NCBI RefSeq assembly: GCF_004000945.1
Contig: NZ_BIMF01000010.1
Coordinates: 62,001 to 126,000, forward strand
Length of the DNA: 64,000 nt
Direction: 5' to 3'
Source of the DNA: Paenibacillus lautus NBRC 15380
Lineage (GTDB): Bacteria > Bacillota > Bacilli > Paenibacillales > Paenibacillaceae
Under the pieces are notes generated by a model, which saw only the letters and a program-made list of their open reading frames with translations, was not told the origin of the DNA and did not search any database. The position numbers were made by a program, and so were the translations under genes. Below are positions 32,916 through 41,506 of the stretch, in pieces. Position 1 is the first letter of the stretch, and each line of letters opens with the position of its first letter.

Positions 32916-33970
32916 CGGACCGTCACCGTCCCCAGGACAGCTACCGCTTCCGGTTGGATCGGAATGCTGTCCGTTCCTCCGTTCACGGTCAATACCTCGT
33001 AGTCAATGACAGCCGGAATATCCAAAATCACGTTGGCGATCCGGTTATACCGGACCAACGGATCGGACATGGCGAGGTCTTTCAGATACTGGCGCACGCC
33101 CTGCTCAATCGCTCCCTGCACACCATCCAAGCCAGCCCCATCGAGCAGCGTAACCTGCACTTCAATATGGACTGGCACTTCAGCCGCCCCCACAACGGTG
33201 ACCACCGAACCGACGGGAGCCGCTCCTTCCCCCATGCCATCCATGGTCGGATCGATATGCTGCTGCACTGATTCCACTACGGAAGGCGTAGGCGAACGCA
33301 TCTCGTTATCCAGCAGCACCACCTTGACGGTGCCCGGACCGTCCCATAAAGGAAAAGCCTTGGCCTTGCCGACCCCGGCTTTCTCCCTCGCCCACAGCTC
33401 GTACTGATTTCGGTTCGCACTGGTCACGGGCCGGGAGATTTTTTCGCGGTATCGGTCATATAACGCTTCATCCGATTCGGTATCTTCGCCAGGTACCCAG
33501 AGCTCCACCAGCTCGGCCTTTACCAAGCCTTCAACGTATTCAAGCGGAAGCAGCGAGCCGAATCGACGGTTGCCTTCCTTCCCGCTTGTCTCGCATTCCA
33601 GCACGTACTGCCCTGTACCCAGTCGGGTCATGACTTTGTAATTCAGCGGATCCAATGAAAAACGGCTCCCTATAGGCACATCCACCGGGGCGCCGTTACT
33701 GCCCGAAAATTGCCCCAGCAGCTGTGCTTTTGTAGCCTGCTTTCGGGTCAGTCCCGACCAGGCAATGCTTCGATCCAAAAATTCACCCGATGCCGTAGCG
33801 GCAAATTTCAGGTTCATGGAATACTCCAATTCCACGTACATCTGGGCAAGCTCAGCTGCAGAAGGAGCCAACGCATCGTAGATGATGCTGCCCTCTCTTT
33901 TGTCCATACCCTCCGGGATGCGATCCAGCATCCGCTCCAGAATCGCTTCATACGTCTGTTCCTCAACCAT
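32912..33970 (-). CDS. Baseplate J/gp47-family protein (XkdT-like), module B
   Basis: The 352-aa baseplate wedge protein of contractile tails. It shows RIPEGMDKREGSIIYDALAPSAAELAQMYVELE at the start (shown in part elsewhere), GEFLDRSIAWSGLTRKQAT, the DEALYDRYREKISRP and NRNQYELWAREKAGVGKAKAFP blocks, and a QQHIDPTMDGMGEGAAPVG loop. The module A paralogue is 384 aa. It overlaps XkdS upstream by 8 bp and XkdU downstream by 4 bp. It forms the hexagonal baseplate that triggers sheath contraction. Confidence 0.92.
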   Translation of the reverse strand: MVEEQTYEAILERMLDRIPEGMDKREGSIIYDALAPSAAELAQMYVELEYSMNLKFAATASGEFLDRSIAWSGLTRKQATKAQLLGQFSGSNGAPVDVPIGSRFSLDPLNYKVMTRLGTGQYVLECETSGKEGNRRFGSLLPLEYVEGLVKAELVELWVPGEDTESDEALYDRYREKISRPVTSANRNQYELWAREKAGVGKAKAFPLWDGPGTVKVVLLDNEMRSPTPSVVESVQQHIDPTMDGMGEGAAPVGSVVTVVGAAEVPVHIEVQVTLLDGAGLDGVQGAIEQGVRQYLKDLAMSDPLVRYNRIANVILDIPAVIDYEVLTVNGGTDSIPIQPEAVAVLGTVTVR

Positions 33971-34376
33971 CCTCCCTCACCTCCTTGGTCATACTGTATG
34001 TGCCATACACACTTCGGACCGTAAACTCTGCCATGGCCAACTCGCCAGTAAACGTAATATTCATGTCATCCACCGACAACACGCGATCATCCTGCAGCAG
34101 CGCCTCCTTGATATGCCGCTCGATTTCAGCATAGGCCCACAGCGGGTCGCGGCCAATGACGGAGTCCAGCTCCTGCCCATAGTTGCTGCTGTAGATCAGA
34201 TGCTCAAATCGGCGAGTCTGAAGGATTTTGACGACAGCCTGTTTAACGGCCTCAAGACCGTCAATATGACCGGATATCGTCCCTTCCTCCAGATTCAAGT
34301 CATATGTCAAGCTAGGCTGCTCCAAGGTTTCCACGATCTCGCTACCCGGCTGCAGCGTTCCTCCCTGCGGGATCAT
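33963..34376 (-). CDS. XkdS-like (DUF2634) baseplate protein, module B
   Basis: The 137-aa protein has the gp25/XkdS lysozyme-like wedge pattern: VKQAVVKILQTRRFEHLIYSSNYGQEL followed by IERHIKEALLQDDRVLSVDD and a beta-strand end. gp25-like proteins connect the baseplate to the sheath. Its start overlaps the stop of XkdR by 4 bp and its stop overlaps the J gene start. The module A paralogue is 152 aa. Confidence 0.87.
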   Translation of the reverse strand: MIPQGGTLQPGSEIVETLEQPSLTYDLNLEEGTISGHIDGLEAVKQAVVKILQTRRFEHLIYSSNYGQELDSVIGRDPLWAYAEIERHIKEALLQDDRVLSVDDMNITFTGELAMAEFTVRSVYGTYSMTKEVREDG

Positions 34377-34669
34377 GACGGCTTCACCAACCGATCCAGC
34401 ACGAGATACGTTTGCCCGCCTTGGTAACGAATGAGCAGCACCGTGTCTCCCGTTTCCAGCCCTTTTCGAATCACATATTCCGCGCCGCCAATGTTCAGCT
34501 TGTACTCGGTCATCGACTCTCCGATAACCAAAAAATCCTCCGTCAGGCTGAAACGCTGATCCACGTTCACCTCCAGAGGATGGATTGATGTGACTGTACC
34601 GTACAGCACCGCCATCGGGTTTGTGCTACCCACGGCGCTGAGACTGGCTTTTTTGATAATATCCAGCAT
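34373..34669 (-). CDS. XkdR-like (DUF2577) protein, module B
   Basis: The 98-aa OB-fold-like protein has AVGSTNPMAVLYGTVTSIHPLEVNVDQRF and a late ETGDTVLLIRYQGGQTYLVLDRL strand pair (shown in part), matching DUF2577 proteins between the hub and gp25-like genes. A role at the spike or hub is inferred from position. The counterpart in module A is 129 aa with a longer N-terminus. Confidence 0.8.
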   Translation of the reverse strand: MLDIIKKASLSAVGSTNPMAVLYGTVTSIHPLEVNVDQRFSLTEDFLVIGESMTEYKLNIGGAEYVIRKGLETGDTVLLIRYQGGQTYLVLDRLVKPS

Positions 34670-34675
34670 TCCTGC

Positions 34676-35641
34676 TTACACCACCTTCATATTCAGCGAC
34701 ATCGTGTGCGTACCGTCCGAGAATTTATGCGTACATTCATCGATGAGATACGGCTTCAAGCCTTCATCAGGTAGATTCACATAAATCGTGTTTCCGGCAC
34801 GGACCCGTAAATCCCCGATAGCCTCGATCGACAACGTTTGCTGCTCCCTGTTCTTCAGCTCCAACAAATTTTGAGCTAACTGCTTCAACTGAGCAGGATT
34901 CATGTTCTCGTCAGCAACCTCGTACAACTGGAGCAAGCCCCACTGGGCAATGTTTTGTCCGTGCTGGTAAAGGTAAATGTCCCGCTTGCCCGTCTGCTTG
35001 TTGTCCCTCACGACTTTGACGCGGTTGTACGTCTCGTTGTCGATGCTTTTTTTATATGAAAAATCCGTCATAAGGCTGTCTTCTCCCACCGCAAGCATGA
35101 GCAGCATGTCGTTGATGTTGGTCAACGTCAGTTCGCCATACTGGTCGTAAAACATATAATACTGCTTGGTTGCAATCAGCGTAGAATCCAAGGCCTTGCA
35201 GATGATATCAATCAGCTTCTTGTCTGCTTCCAGCATGGCAGGGATGGTATGGCCGGTATCGGCCAGCGTCCCTGTTTTCAGATTAAAATCCTTGGCAATC
35301 TTGCGAATGATATCCTCCACCTTGGCATTCGTGAACCGGTAAGTGTCGTTGCTGGACAAGTAGCGCAGCTGATCGTAAGCCATCACCTTGACCTGGGCGT
35401 CCATGCCCCACTCCTTGGAAAAAACATATCCATAAAACAGATCCTTGTTATCCTTGCGGAAGCGCACAATGTCGCCGTTCTCCACTTCGAATGCCTTGCT
35501 CTGCGCCAGGCCATCGTTCACATAGTTAATATCCAGACTTGCCGGCTTCGCCTGACGGCTTGTTTTCCACGTGATATCGGTTACGATCTGCCCCAGATCC
35601 CACACGCTTCCGTTCTTGCGGTCAATCATCAATTCAATCAT
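34676..35641 (-). CDS. XkdQ-like hub protein (gpD/gp27 type), module B
   Basis: The 321-aa hub protein closes the tube at the baseplate and holds the spike, as XkdQ and phage late-control D proteins do. It opens MIELMIDRKNGSVWDLGQ and contains DIVRFRKDNKDLFYGYVF, VMAYDQLRYLSSNDTY and VEDIIRKIAKDFNLKTG. Its paralogue in module A is 325 aa and has the same strand order. The next gene upstream (LysM protein) is separated by 12 bp. Confidence 0.88.
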   Translation of the reverse strand: MIELMIDRKNGSVWDLGQIVTDITWKTSRQAKPASLDINYVNDGLAQSKAFEVENGDIVRFRKDNKDLFYGYVFSKEWGMDAQVKVMAYDQLRYLSSNDTYRFTNAKVEDIIRKIAKDFNLKTGTLADTGHTIPAMLEADKKLIDIICKALDSTLIATKQYYMFYDQYGELTLTNINDMLLMLAVGEDSLMTDFSYKKSIDNETYNRVKVVRDNKQTGKRDIYLYQHGQNIAQWGLLQLYEVADENMNPAQLKQLAQNLLELKNREQQTLSIEAIGDLRVRAGNTIYVNLPDEGLKPYLIDECTHKFSDGTHTMSLNMKVV

Positions 35642-35653
35642 GGCGCCACCTCT

Positions 35654-36373
35654 TTAGGGAATCTTGAGAACCCGGCCGATGGCCAGCTTCCTGACCTCAT
35701 GGTCCTTGATTCCATTCAGTTTTTGGATGTCCGCATGACGGGAACCGCTGCCGAGCAGCTTTTGGGCAATGCTCCACAGGGTGTCGCCTTTGGCAACCGT
35801 ATAGGAGGTTGGTTTTTTGCGGTCATCCGGCCGGTCTTTCTTCTTCACGGCTGCCGCTTTTTTGTCTTTTACCGGTACCACCTTCCGAGCCCCATAAAAC
35901 ACATAGCGTTTAAGCGTAATCGAGAACTCAATATCCTCCGGCGATCCGGACATCGTATTCCAGTTGAAGCTCTCGATGGAGGCCGCCATGTTGATGCCAA
36001 AAGACTTCATCGCCCGCACCACATTCTTACCATCCGTACCGCTCAGCGGATCGGGAACGAGGCCCGTCATGACAAAGCGAACAGGTCTGCGGGTCTCCAT
36101 CCAGCCTTTAATGGTATTTACGTAGTCAATCGGCAGCTTCAGCTTTTTGTCAGAACCTAGATGTACAAATGGATACACCCTGCCCGGGAAAAAGCTCTCA
36201 AACGAAATCTCCGTCAGCTTCGGATGCAGAATCGCATTTACTTCGCCAAGCCCCGCGACCGTATAGGATTTACCTTCACCGCTATCCTTGACGTCAATCC
36301 GCTCAGGATTCACCGGAAATCGGAAAACCTCCTCCTGGTTATTGAAGCTCAGAAAAAATCCATAATCGCTCAT
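35654..36373 (-). CDS. XkdP-like LysM tail protein, module B
   Basis: The 239-aa protein has an N-terminal baseplate or hub-associated domain (FFLSFNNQEEVFRFPVNPER) and a C-terminal LysM peptidoglycan-binding domain (about 190-238: YTVAKGDTLWSIAQKLLG, IQKLNGIKDHEV). Such proteins may help the tail engage the target wall or anchor the hub. The start is ATG at 36373; an upstream frame to 36406 runs into the tape measure gene. A Lys-rich linker precedes LysM. The same organisation recurs in module A at 46851-47495. Confidence 0.88.
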   Translation of the reverse strand: MSDYGFFLSFNNQEEVFRFPVNPERIDVKDSGEGKSYTVAGLGEVNAILHPKLTEISFESFFPGRVYPFVHLGSDKKLKLPIDYVNTIKGWMETRRPVRFVMTGLVPDPLSGTDGKNVVRAMKSFGINMAASIESFNWNTMSGSPEDIEFSITLKRYVFYGARKVVPVKDKKAAAVKKKDRPDDRKKPTSYTVAKGDTLWSIAQKLLGSGSRHADIQKLNGIKDHEVRKLAIGRVLKIP

Positions 36374-36374
36374 G

Positions 36375-38261
36375 CTACAAGTACACCCCCTCGGCACTGG
36401 ACACAAACTGCTCCTCCAGCGTTCGGTTAATTCTCGACATGATCGTATCCAGATCGGCCCCGGAGTTAATATCTCCCGTCGTCATCTGCACGGTCGGCGT
36501 CAGGGTGATCATATTGCTGATTGCATTCACTTCCGCCAAGTCGCGCATGACCTTCAGATCCTCGCTTGCCACGTCCACCGAGTTGTCCACTTTGCCTATG
36601 GAATCGATGCTGCCGCCCGCAGGGGCTACAGGAATTGGGGCCGTTGGCATGGCGGGCATAGCAGGCATGGACGGGGTCGGGGTTATTTTTGGAACGGCAA
36701 CATCGTATCCGGTTTTCCCCGTGTTGTAGTGTTTTAAAAGATCCTCGTTGTTCTTGCCCAGGTTCTTATCCGGCATGAATTTATCCTTAAATGTATCCAT
36801 GGAGAAATCTTCTATGCCTTTCTGTCCGGTGTCTTTAAAATTCGTAAAGTCTGCCTTATACTCAATCTCGGCGATTTGCTTGGTATCCACACCAAGGACC
36901 TTTCCAAAAAAGCCCGCTACCGTGTTAACACCTTTAATGATGCCGTTAATGACGGAAATGACAGTGTTCACCGTGTTTTGCGCCAGGTCGACAATGAAGC
37001 CGAATACGTTGCTGAATATTTGCTTAAGGCCCAGCGTCACCACTTTCCAAGCCCCGAATGCAGCCATTGCAGCGATAATTAATGAAATTAATAGCATAAG
37101 AGGATTGGCTTTGATAACCATATTAAATATTCTCATCGCTCCTGCAGCGATGTTCGTAATCGTGGCCATCAGGGATTGAGCTGCCGCAAATGCATAAGCC
37201 GATATTCTCCCCATGATCATCCCTGCATTTAACATCGCAAAAAAAACACCCACTAAAACGATAACAGGAAGTAACCCCATAAATATAGTGATCAGACTCC
37301 ATATGGTGTTACCGACACCAGCAATCGTTGCTTTAATGAATTCCCAGGCTGGAGGGATCATCTGCGCTACCCACAAAAACCCCTCAGCAATTACGGTTAA
37401 TCCTATGGATATAGCATCAATAAAAGGCTGGAAAGTCCCGTTTTCAAAAGCTGCATTTAACATATCTAGAATTGGCATAATTGCAGCTAACGCCCCACCT
37501 CCCATCTGAACAAAAGAATCGTTCACGGACCCCATTAATTGCTTCCACTTATTAACTGGTGAATTCAGCATGTTATCCATAGCTTCCTGTGTCATACCTG
37601 ATCTTTGAAGCAATTTGTCCATGGATGAAAGAAACGCTGTGAAATTGCCCTTCGATGATACGATCTCCGAATTAAAACTTTTAAGCTGGGAATCAGGAAT
37701 ATTAAAATTTTTAGCTAGAGCGCTAGTATCACCCTGCATCGCACTCATAATTGCTGCAGTTGCATCCTTCGAGCTTTTGTTACCGGAGGAGAGTACGCTC
37801 ATTCGATCAGCAAAACCAATTAATTGCGAGATTTGATCTGAGTTTTTAGTCATCGACATGAATGATAGTGCATTATTTAATGATTCGTTAACATCAACTC
37901 CGGTTTTCAATGCGTTCTGTTTCACGTTTTCGAATATGGCGGAACCTACCTCGGCATTACCAGTCTTAACTTTAAATAAGTCTTCCAATGCTTGTTCTTT
38001 GGCTGCTGGAACTATCGTCATTTTGGCTACAAAATCGGCTGCTTTAAAAACAGATTTGAGCAATTTAAAAGCATTGCCAAGCCTGCTGGCTTTCTTCTCC
38101 CCTTGTTCAATCCGTTCATTAAGCTGCTCTTGTTCTGCTGCTGCCTCAGCAATTTGATCAACAGTTTGTTGAAAGCTGTTTTCAAGCTGTAACAGCTGAT
38201 TCACGATCATTTCATTAGCTAAATTATTTAAGCGCAGGAGTGCATCCTTTACACTCGCCAT
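36375..38261 (-). CDS. Tail tape measure protein, module B (628 aa)
   Basis: The tape measure sets tail length and is filled into the tube. The N-terminal 100 residues are coiled coil (LLQLENSFQQTVDQIAEAAA). A long helical region and strongly hydrophobic segments follow at about 315-430 (LLPVIVLVGVFFAMLNAGMI, MLLISLIIAAMAAFGAW), then a Pro/Met-rich stretch (TPSMPAMPAMPTAPIPVAPA). Length is close to the 590-aa protein of module A, so both tails should be of similar length. The first two thirds (about 37050-38250) are AT-richer than the flanks. It follows the chaperone frameshift product by 24 bp. Confidence 0.87.
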   Translation of the reverse strand: MASVKDALLRLNNLANEMIVNQLLQLENSFQQTVDQIAEAAAEQEQLNERIEQGEKKASRLGNAFKLLKSVFKAADFVAKMTIVPAAKEQALEDLFKVKTGNAEVGSAIFENVKQNALKTGVDVNESLNNALSFMSMTKNSDQISQLIGFADRMSVLSSGNKSSKDATAAIMSAMQGDTSALAKNFNIPDSQLKSFNSEIVSSKGNFTAFLSSMDKLLQRSGMTQEAMDNMLNSPVNKWKQLMGSVNDSFVQMGGGALAAIMPILDMLNAAFENGTFQPFIDAISIGLTVIAEGFLWVAQMIPPAWEFIKATIAGVGNTIWSLITIFMGLLPVIVLVGVFFAMLNAGMIMGRISAYAFAAAQSLMATITNIAAGAMRIFNMVIKANPLMLLISLIIAAMAAFGAWKVVTLGLKQIFSNVFGFIVDLAQNTVNTVISVINGIIKGVNTVAGFFGKVLGVDTKQIAEIEYKADFTNFKDTGQKGIEDFSMDTFKDKFMPDKNLGKNNEDLLKHYNTGKTGYDVAVPKITPTPSMPAMPAMPTAPIPVAPAGGSIDSIGKVDNSVDVASEDLKVMRDLAEVNAISNMITLTPTVQMTTGDINSGADLDTIMSRINRTLEEQFVSSAEGVYL

Positions 38262-38285
38262 TCCCTCACCCCCTTCTTCTACAAC

Positions 38286-38465
38286 CTATCTCCGCTTCCG
38301 GACTCGCTCACGCTTCTCCTTCTCCACCCGCATCGAAATCATGGCATAGATGGCGGCCCGTTCCCGGACCGTCATCGCCATGAGCTGGTGAGGAAGGATG
38401 TGCAGTTCATGGAGGGCGTAGTACGCATAGTTCGCATCACCGTCGCCCTCTTTGATTAGTTTTTT
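38286..38465 (-). CDS. Frameshift extension (gpT-like) of the module B tail chaperone
   Basis: Reading on after a -1 slip at 38459-38465 gives an uninterrupted frame from the slippery codons to TAG at 38286-38288. It adds 57 residues beginning LIKEGDGDANYAYYALHELH and ending in a basic tail (RERVRKRR). The fusion with the upstream part is 197 aa, the same total as in module A. Known contractile-tail phages make both the short and the extended chaperone, and the extension recruits tube subunits to the tape measure. The extension has no own start codon or ribosome binding site. Confidence 0.75.
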   Translation of the reverse strand, partial: KKLIKEGDGDANYAYYALHELHILPHQLMAMTVRERAAIYAMISMRVEKEKRERVRKRR

Positions 38466-38878
38466 ACGTCATCCACCAGTTCGTTCATATCGCGGTCAAA
38501 ACCGTTCAGGGCTTGCACCCGCTCTCCAAGCGCGGCGAACTCGCCGGGCAGCAGCATTTTGCGGAGCAGGGATTCTGCACCTAGCACGCCATAGGATTTT
38601 TGCAGCTCGCTGTTTTTCAAATCTGGGAAGATGACACTCGATACCATCAGCTTCGCCATATAGTCGTTCGGGTCGATTTCCGGCGTGAAGACGCCATTCT
38701 TACCCTTGACCTTACGCGTAGCCGCTTTGCGGCACTCCTGGTTCTCTTCCTCCGTGATGCTGCGCAGCTTCCAAGGAACGGGGCTCCCTTCCGCGTTCTT
38801 AAAACGAACAGAGACCACGAATTCCTCCGTGATCTCCGCAGACGACTGCCCAGCAAAAAACATGCTAAAATCGCTCAT
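38456..38878 (-). CDS. Tail assembly chaperone (XkdN/gpG-like), module B
   Basis: The 140-aa protein lies between the tube and tape measure genes, the conserved position of tail assembly chaperones. It starts MSDFSMFFAGQSSAEITEEF and contains VSVRFKNAEGSPVPWKLRSI, LRKMLLPGEFAALGERVQAL and the end VDDVKN before TAA. The stop codon directly follows the slippery sequence A_AAA_AAC, so a fraction of ribosomes is expected to make a 197-aa fusion. The start is ATG at 38878 with GGAGGAAGG upstream. Confidence 0.85.
   Translation of the reverse strand: MSDFSMFFAGQSSAEITEEFVVSVRFKNAEGSPVPWKLRSITEEENQECRKAATRKVKGKNGVFTPEIDPNDYMAKLMVSSVIFPDLKNSELQKSYGVLGAESLLRKMLLPGEFAALGERVQALNGFDRDMNELVDDVKN
38459..38465 (-). 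promoter_or_regulatory. -1 ribosomal frameshift site (A_AAA_AAC), module B
   Basis: On the minus strand the zero-frame codons read GTA AAA AAC TAA, giving the canonical heptamer AAAAAAC directly before the stop. The identical heptamer sits at the same place in module A. No strong downstream pseudoknot is obvious. Confidence 0.8.
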
Positions 38879-38906
38879 ATTCCTTCCTCCTCATTTATGC
38901 TAAGTA

Positions 38907-39365
38907 TTAAGCTAATGGGTTAAACGGCGTCTCAATCCGCACATTTTCAAACGTGAAGGCCACTTCTTCCTCCAGCGCCTCCGCTTCGGTGTCGAGCGAT
39001 GCCATAATCACGCTATCCAGGTTAACCCCTTCCAAAATAACCGTCTGACGTCCCGTCGACGAGCCCGGATCCTCGTTGCGCACTTCGATCATGAAGTAGG
39101 CGTCTTTGCCGGTCTGAATGTATTCCATCATCAGCTCGCGGAACAGCGTGGTCACGTAATAAATGGTCATCGTGCCGCTGCCCTTCCAGCCAATGGCTTT
39201 GTGCTGTACAGCGCGTTGGCCCATCGTTTTCAGCTCGGCTTTTTCCTTCTCCACCGTAGCTTCCAGTGTTTTAATGTAGAACATTTCCTCCATACGGTCG
39301 CCAATCTTGACGAATGCCTTTCCCTCTTGCCCCGAAATCGTGTCGCTTGCCCGTAAAAATGCCAT
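38907..39365 (-). CDS. Tail tube protein (XkdM-like), module B
   Basis: The 152-aa protein is the inner tube subunit of the contractile tail. It contains LRASDTISGQEGKAFVKIGD, ETMFYIKTLEATVEKEKAELK-like sequence (EEMFYIKTLEATVEKEKAEL), GSGTMTIYYVTTLFRELMME and EEVAFTFENVRIETPF, all DUF2001/XkdM hallmarks. The module A tube is 135 aa and shows the matching LEASVELEKRELK and EETSFTFEGYELLDP blocks, but otherwise they are strongly diverged. One base separates it from the sheath gene. Confidence 0.9.
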   Translation of the reverse strand: MAFLRASDTISGQEGKAFVKIGDRMEEMFYIKTLEATVEKEKAELKTMGQRAVQHKAIGWKGSGTMTIYYVTTLFRELMMEYIQTGKDAYFMIEVRNEDPGSSTGRQTVILEGVNLDSVIMASLDTEAEALEEEVAFTFENVRIETPFNPLA

Positions 39366-39366
39366 C

Positions 39367-40686
39367 TTAGACCACCTTCACTTTCATGTATACTTTTTCA
39401 ATCGCATCCACCGGCTGTACCTTGATATCCACAAACAGCACATCGCCTTCCGTGCCCGGCGTCACCACAATATCTTCGTTCGCATCGAAATTTTGGATAG
39501 CCCCGATATTCTGCAAAGACGCAAAATACGCCGCGCATTCCGCCCAAAACAGCGTCCGGCCATCCACATTGTTGTCTACTTTCCCGATATAGGACTTCTC
39601 GAAAATCAGCTTCAGATCATTCGCAATGCCATCCAGGACGCGGACCACCCGATTTTTGGAAAAATGGCGCGCTTTGGCCGGCTCAATCGATGTAAAGCTG
39701 TTAATATCCTGCTCTACTACGGCTTTGCCGCCGCTGTAGCTAAACAGGAACTCGCCATTCGTCAGCGCTTCTTCAATCTCCGTATGGCTAAGACGAACAT
39801 CGGTATCCACCGCTTCATCGTAAGCCGCATACGTCAAAGATTCATTGACTGCTGCCGCTGCCGTGGCTCCAGTGACCCAGGCGACCGCCTTGACCTTGTC
39901 TACGACGGAGCCGTCAGTGAGAACAACGCCATTTTTCACAGAGATGATACCTTCATAATCCGCAGCCGGATAGTCAGACAATACAGCTTGGACCTTCTTT
40001 CCTTCCTGCTCGCGAAGCCGCTTGATGAATGCGGTATACAGGGACTTGAGCGTTGGGTCCGCAGACAACAGGCCAACGGTCTGGAAGTCTTGGACCTCAA
40101 GCGCGGCAAGAAAGTCCACATGCTCTTGGTTCGTTACAGTGCCGTTAGCGCCGCCTGTCAGTGTGAATCCTGCCGTTGCGGCCAAATCGCCGGTATCCGG
40201 CGCGAAGGTTACATACAGGTTCGGCTGCAGTTCTGCTGCACTAGCTACAAGCTGCTTGTCTACAAATTTGCCGCTCAGCAGCGTGCTGATCACAAACTTT
40301 CCGGGATCATCCACCGCGTTCTCAGCAACGATCTGGATGTCATTCCCACGCTCTCCGCCGTAAAGAGCAGTTGCTTTCAGTCCGGCCACAGAACCGGCCG
40401 CCTGTACGCCACTATTTAAGCGGTACAACAGAAGTGTGCCAGCACGCTTGAGGGTTTCTTTTACCGAAAGCAGCTGCGGTGCCGTGATATCATAACCCAG
40501 CACCTCAACCAGGTTGGTACCTGGTTTGATTGTCAGAATCTTTTGCGGCTCTCCCCATGGAAGGGACAAGCCCAGTGCGGCAATCCCCCTTTCACCTACG
40601 CGCCCGATTGGCTGCTCCTGCGATGAGATTTGGGTGTAAACGCCTGGTCTTACTTTGTTGGGTGTTGTCCATGTTCCTCCGGCCAT
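39367..40686 (-). CDS. Tail sheath protein (XkdK-like), module B (439 aa)
   Basis: The contractile sheath subunit. The N-terminus MAGGTWTTPNKVRPGVYTQ matches the XkdK family, and the central domain has TGGANGTVTNQEHVDFLAAL. The C-terminal core has DINSFTSIEPAKARHFSKNR, RVLDGIANDLKLIFEKSYIG and NVDGRTLFWAECAAYFASL, which form the conserved handshake region. It is about 50 residues shorter than the module A sheath (488 aa), mainly in the outer domain. The start ATG overlaps the stop of the small gene upstream (TAAATG). Confidence 0.93.
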   Translation of the reverse strand: MAGGTWTTPNKVRPGVYTQISSQEQPIGRVGERGIAALGLSLPWGEPQKILTIKPGTNLVEVLGYDITAPQLLSVKETLKRAGTLLLYRLNSGVQAAGSVAGLKATALYGGERGNDIQIVAENAVDDPGKFVISTLLSGKFVDKQLVASAAELQPNLYVTFAPDTGDLAATAGFTLTGGANGTVTNQEHVDFLAALEVQDFQTVGLLSADPTLKSLYTAFIKRLREQEGKKVQAVLSDYPAADYEGIISVKNGVVLTDGSVVDKVKAVAWVTGATAAAAVNESLTYAAYDEAVDTDVRLSHTEIEEALTNGEFLFSYSGGKAVVEQDINSFTSIEPAKARHFSKNRVVRVLDGIANDLKLIFEKSYIGKVDNNVDGRTLFWAECAAYFASLQNIGAIQNFDANEDIVVTPGTEGDVLFVDIKVQPVDAIEKVYMKVKVV

Positions 40687-40860
40687 TTAGATGACCTCCT
40701 TTTTCAAAAATGTGGTGAGTTGCTCTTTCGCTTGCTGAACGGTGTACGTTTTGCCCTCTTCGAGAATGGCGATCAGCACATCCTTCTCGCGATTACTAAA
40801 TTGATTGGATTGTGCCAGCTGGTGTTTGTTGAACGTCGGTGCTGTTTCTTTTTTACTCAT
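40687..40860 (-). CDS. YqzN/YkzM-like small protein, module B (57 aa)
   Basis: ATG at 40860 opens a 57-aa frame starting MSKKETAPTFNKHQLAQS and ending in FLKKEVI. It overlaps the upstream gene by 4 bp and abuts the sheath start. It corresponds in position and pattern (EEGKTYTVQQAKEQLTTF) to the 69-aa protein at 52058-52267 of module A and to YkzM/YqzN next to xkdK in B. subtilis. Function unknown, possibly sheath-associated. Confidence 0.7.
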   Translation of the reverse strand: MSKKETAPTFNKHQLAQSNQFSNREKDVLIAILEEGKTYTVQQAKEQLTTFLKKEVI

Positions 40861-41294
40861 TTCAATCCGCCTCCCTGTTTCAATGTTTGCATCTTGCTTT
40901 CCGTTTTGACCTGATCGGTCGTCAGCTGAATGACATACTCTGCGCGAAAATATCCTTCTCCTGATGTCCCATCATTCCCCGTTGGCCGCTCCCATGCCAC
41001 TGATGAGGCGCGGCACGGACGACCTTCGACATCAAGTGATGTCAACGTTTCAAGCATCTCGTCCATGATCGTTGCCACCGGCTTCCCTTCCACTGGTACG
41101 TAAGAGATGCGGAAACGAAAACGAGCCGCATATCGACTTGTCGATATCGGCTCGAACTCGGCTAGGGGTAATTCGGTTTGGAAGTATGGGGCTGGGGGTA
41201 GTGATGCATTGTCCTCTTTAGAGATTAGTGAGATGTCTATAAATTTCGTTTGCAGGACGCTTTTCAGAGAAGTTTGCATTTCATGAACAATCAT
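40857..41294 (-). CDS. Tail terminator/completion-like protein, module B (145 aa)
   Basis: It is the first gene of module B, in the place of XkdJ/gpU-like tail terminators, which cap the tube. It shows SLKSVLQTKFIDISLISKED, SRYAARFRFRISYVPVEGKP and YFRAEYVIQLTTDQ, a beta-strand pattern shared with the C-terminal half of the 279-aa protein that opens module A. The start is ATG at 41294 with GAGAGGAAC; ATG at 41279 is an alternative. The family call rests on position and fold pattern. Confidence 0.6.
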   Translation of the reverse strand: MIVHEMQTSLKSVLQTKFIDISLISKEDNASLPPAPYFQTELPLAEFEPISTSRYAARFRFRISYVPVEGKPVATIMDEMLETLTSLDVEGRPCRASSVAWERPTGNDGTSGEGYFRAEYVIQLTTDQVKTESKMQTLKQGGGLK

Positions 41295-41506
41295 ATCTAT
41301 TGTTCCTCTCTTTTAATTGGTAGCCTGCCATCCTTCTATTCAATTGGGGTCAGAAAAAATCTATACAAATAAGAAACCTCTAATATTTAATATTTTTCAT
41401 AGAATAAATTTCCCGTTAAGGATTGCTCCATACAATAATACCTATATCATAAAAAAAGACGACCCGAAACAAATGCCAGGGACCACTCCGAAGCATGAAA
41501 TTGATA
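41295..41506. other. AT-rich spacer between the two tail modules
   Basis: This 212-bp stretch is much richer in A+T than the tail genes and has no supported ORF. It may hold a promoter for module B, but I could not find a well-spaced -35/-10 pair. It marks the joint between modules A and B. Confidence 0.5.

Noticed and set aside
38456..38465. Reading the short chaperone plus downstream frame as a gene broken by a frameshift mutation
   Set aside because: The canonical A_AAA_AAC heptamer, its recurrence in module A and the phage precedent make programmed frameshifting the better explanation.
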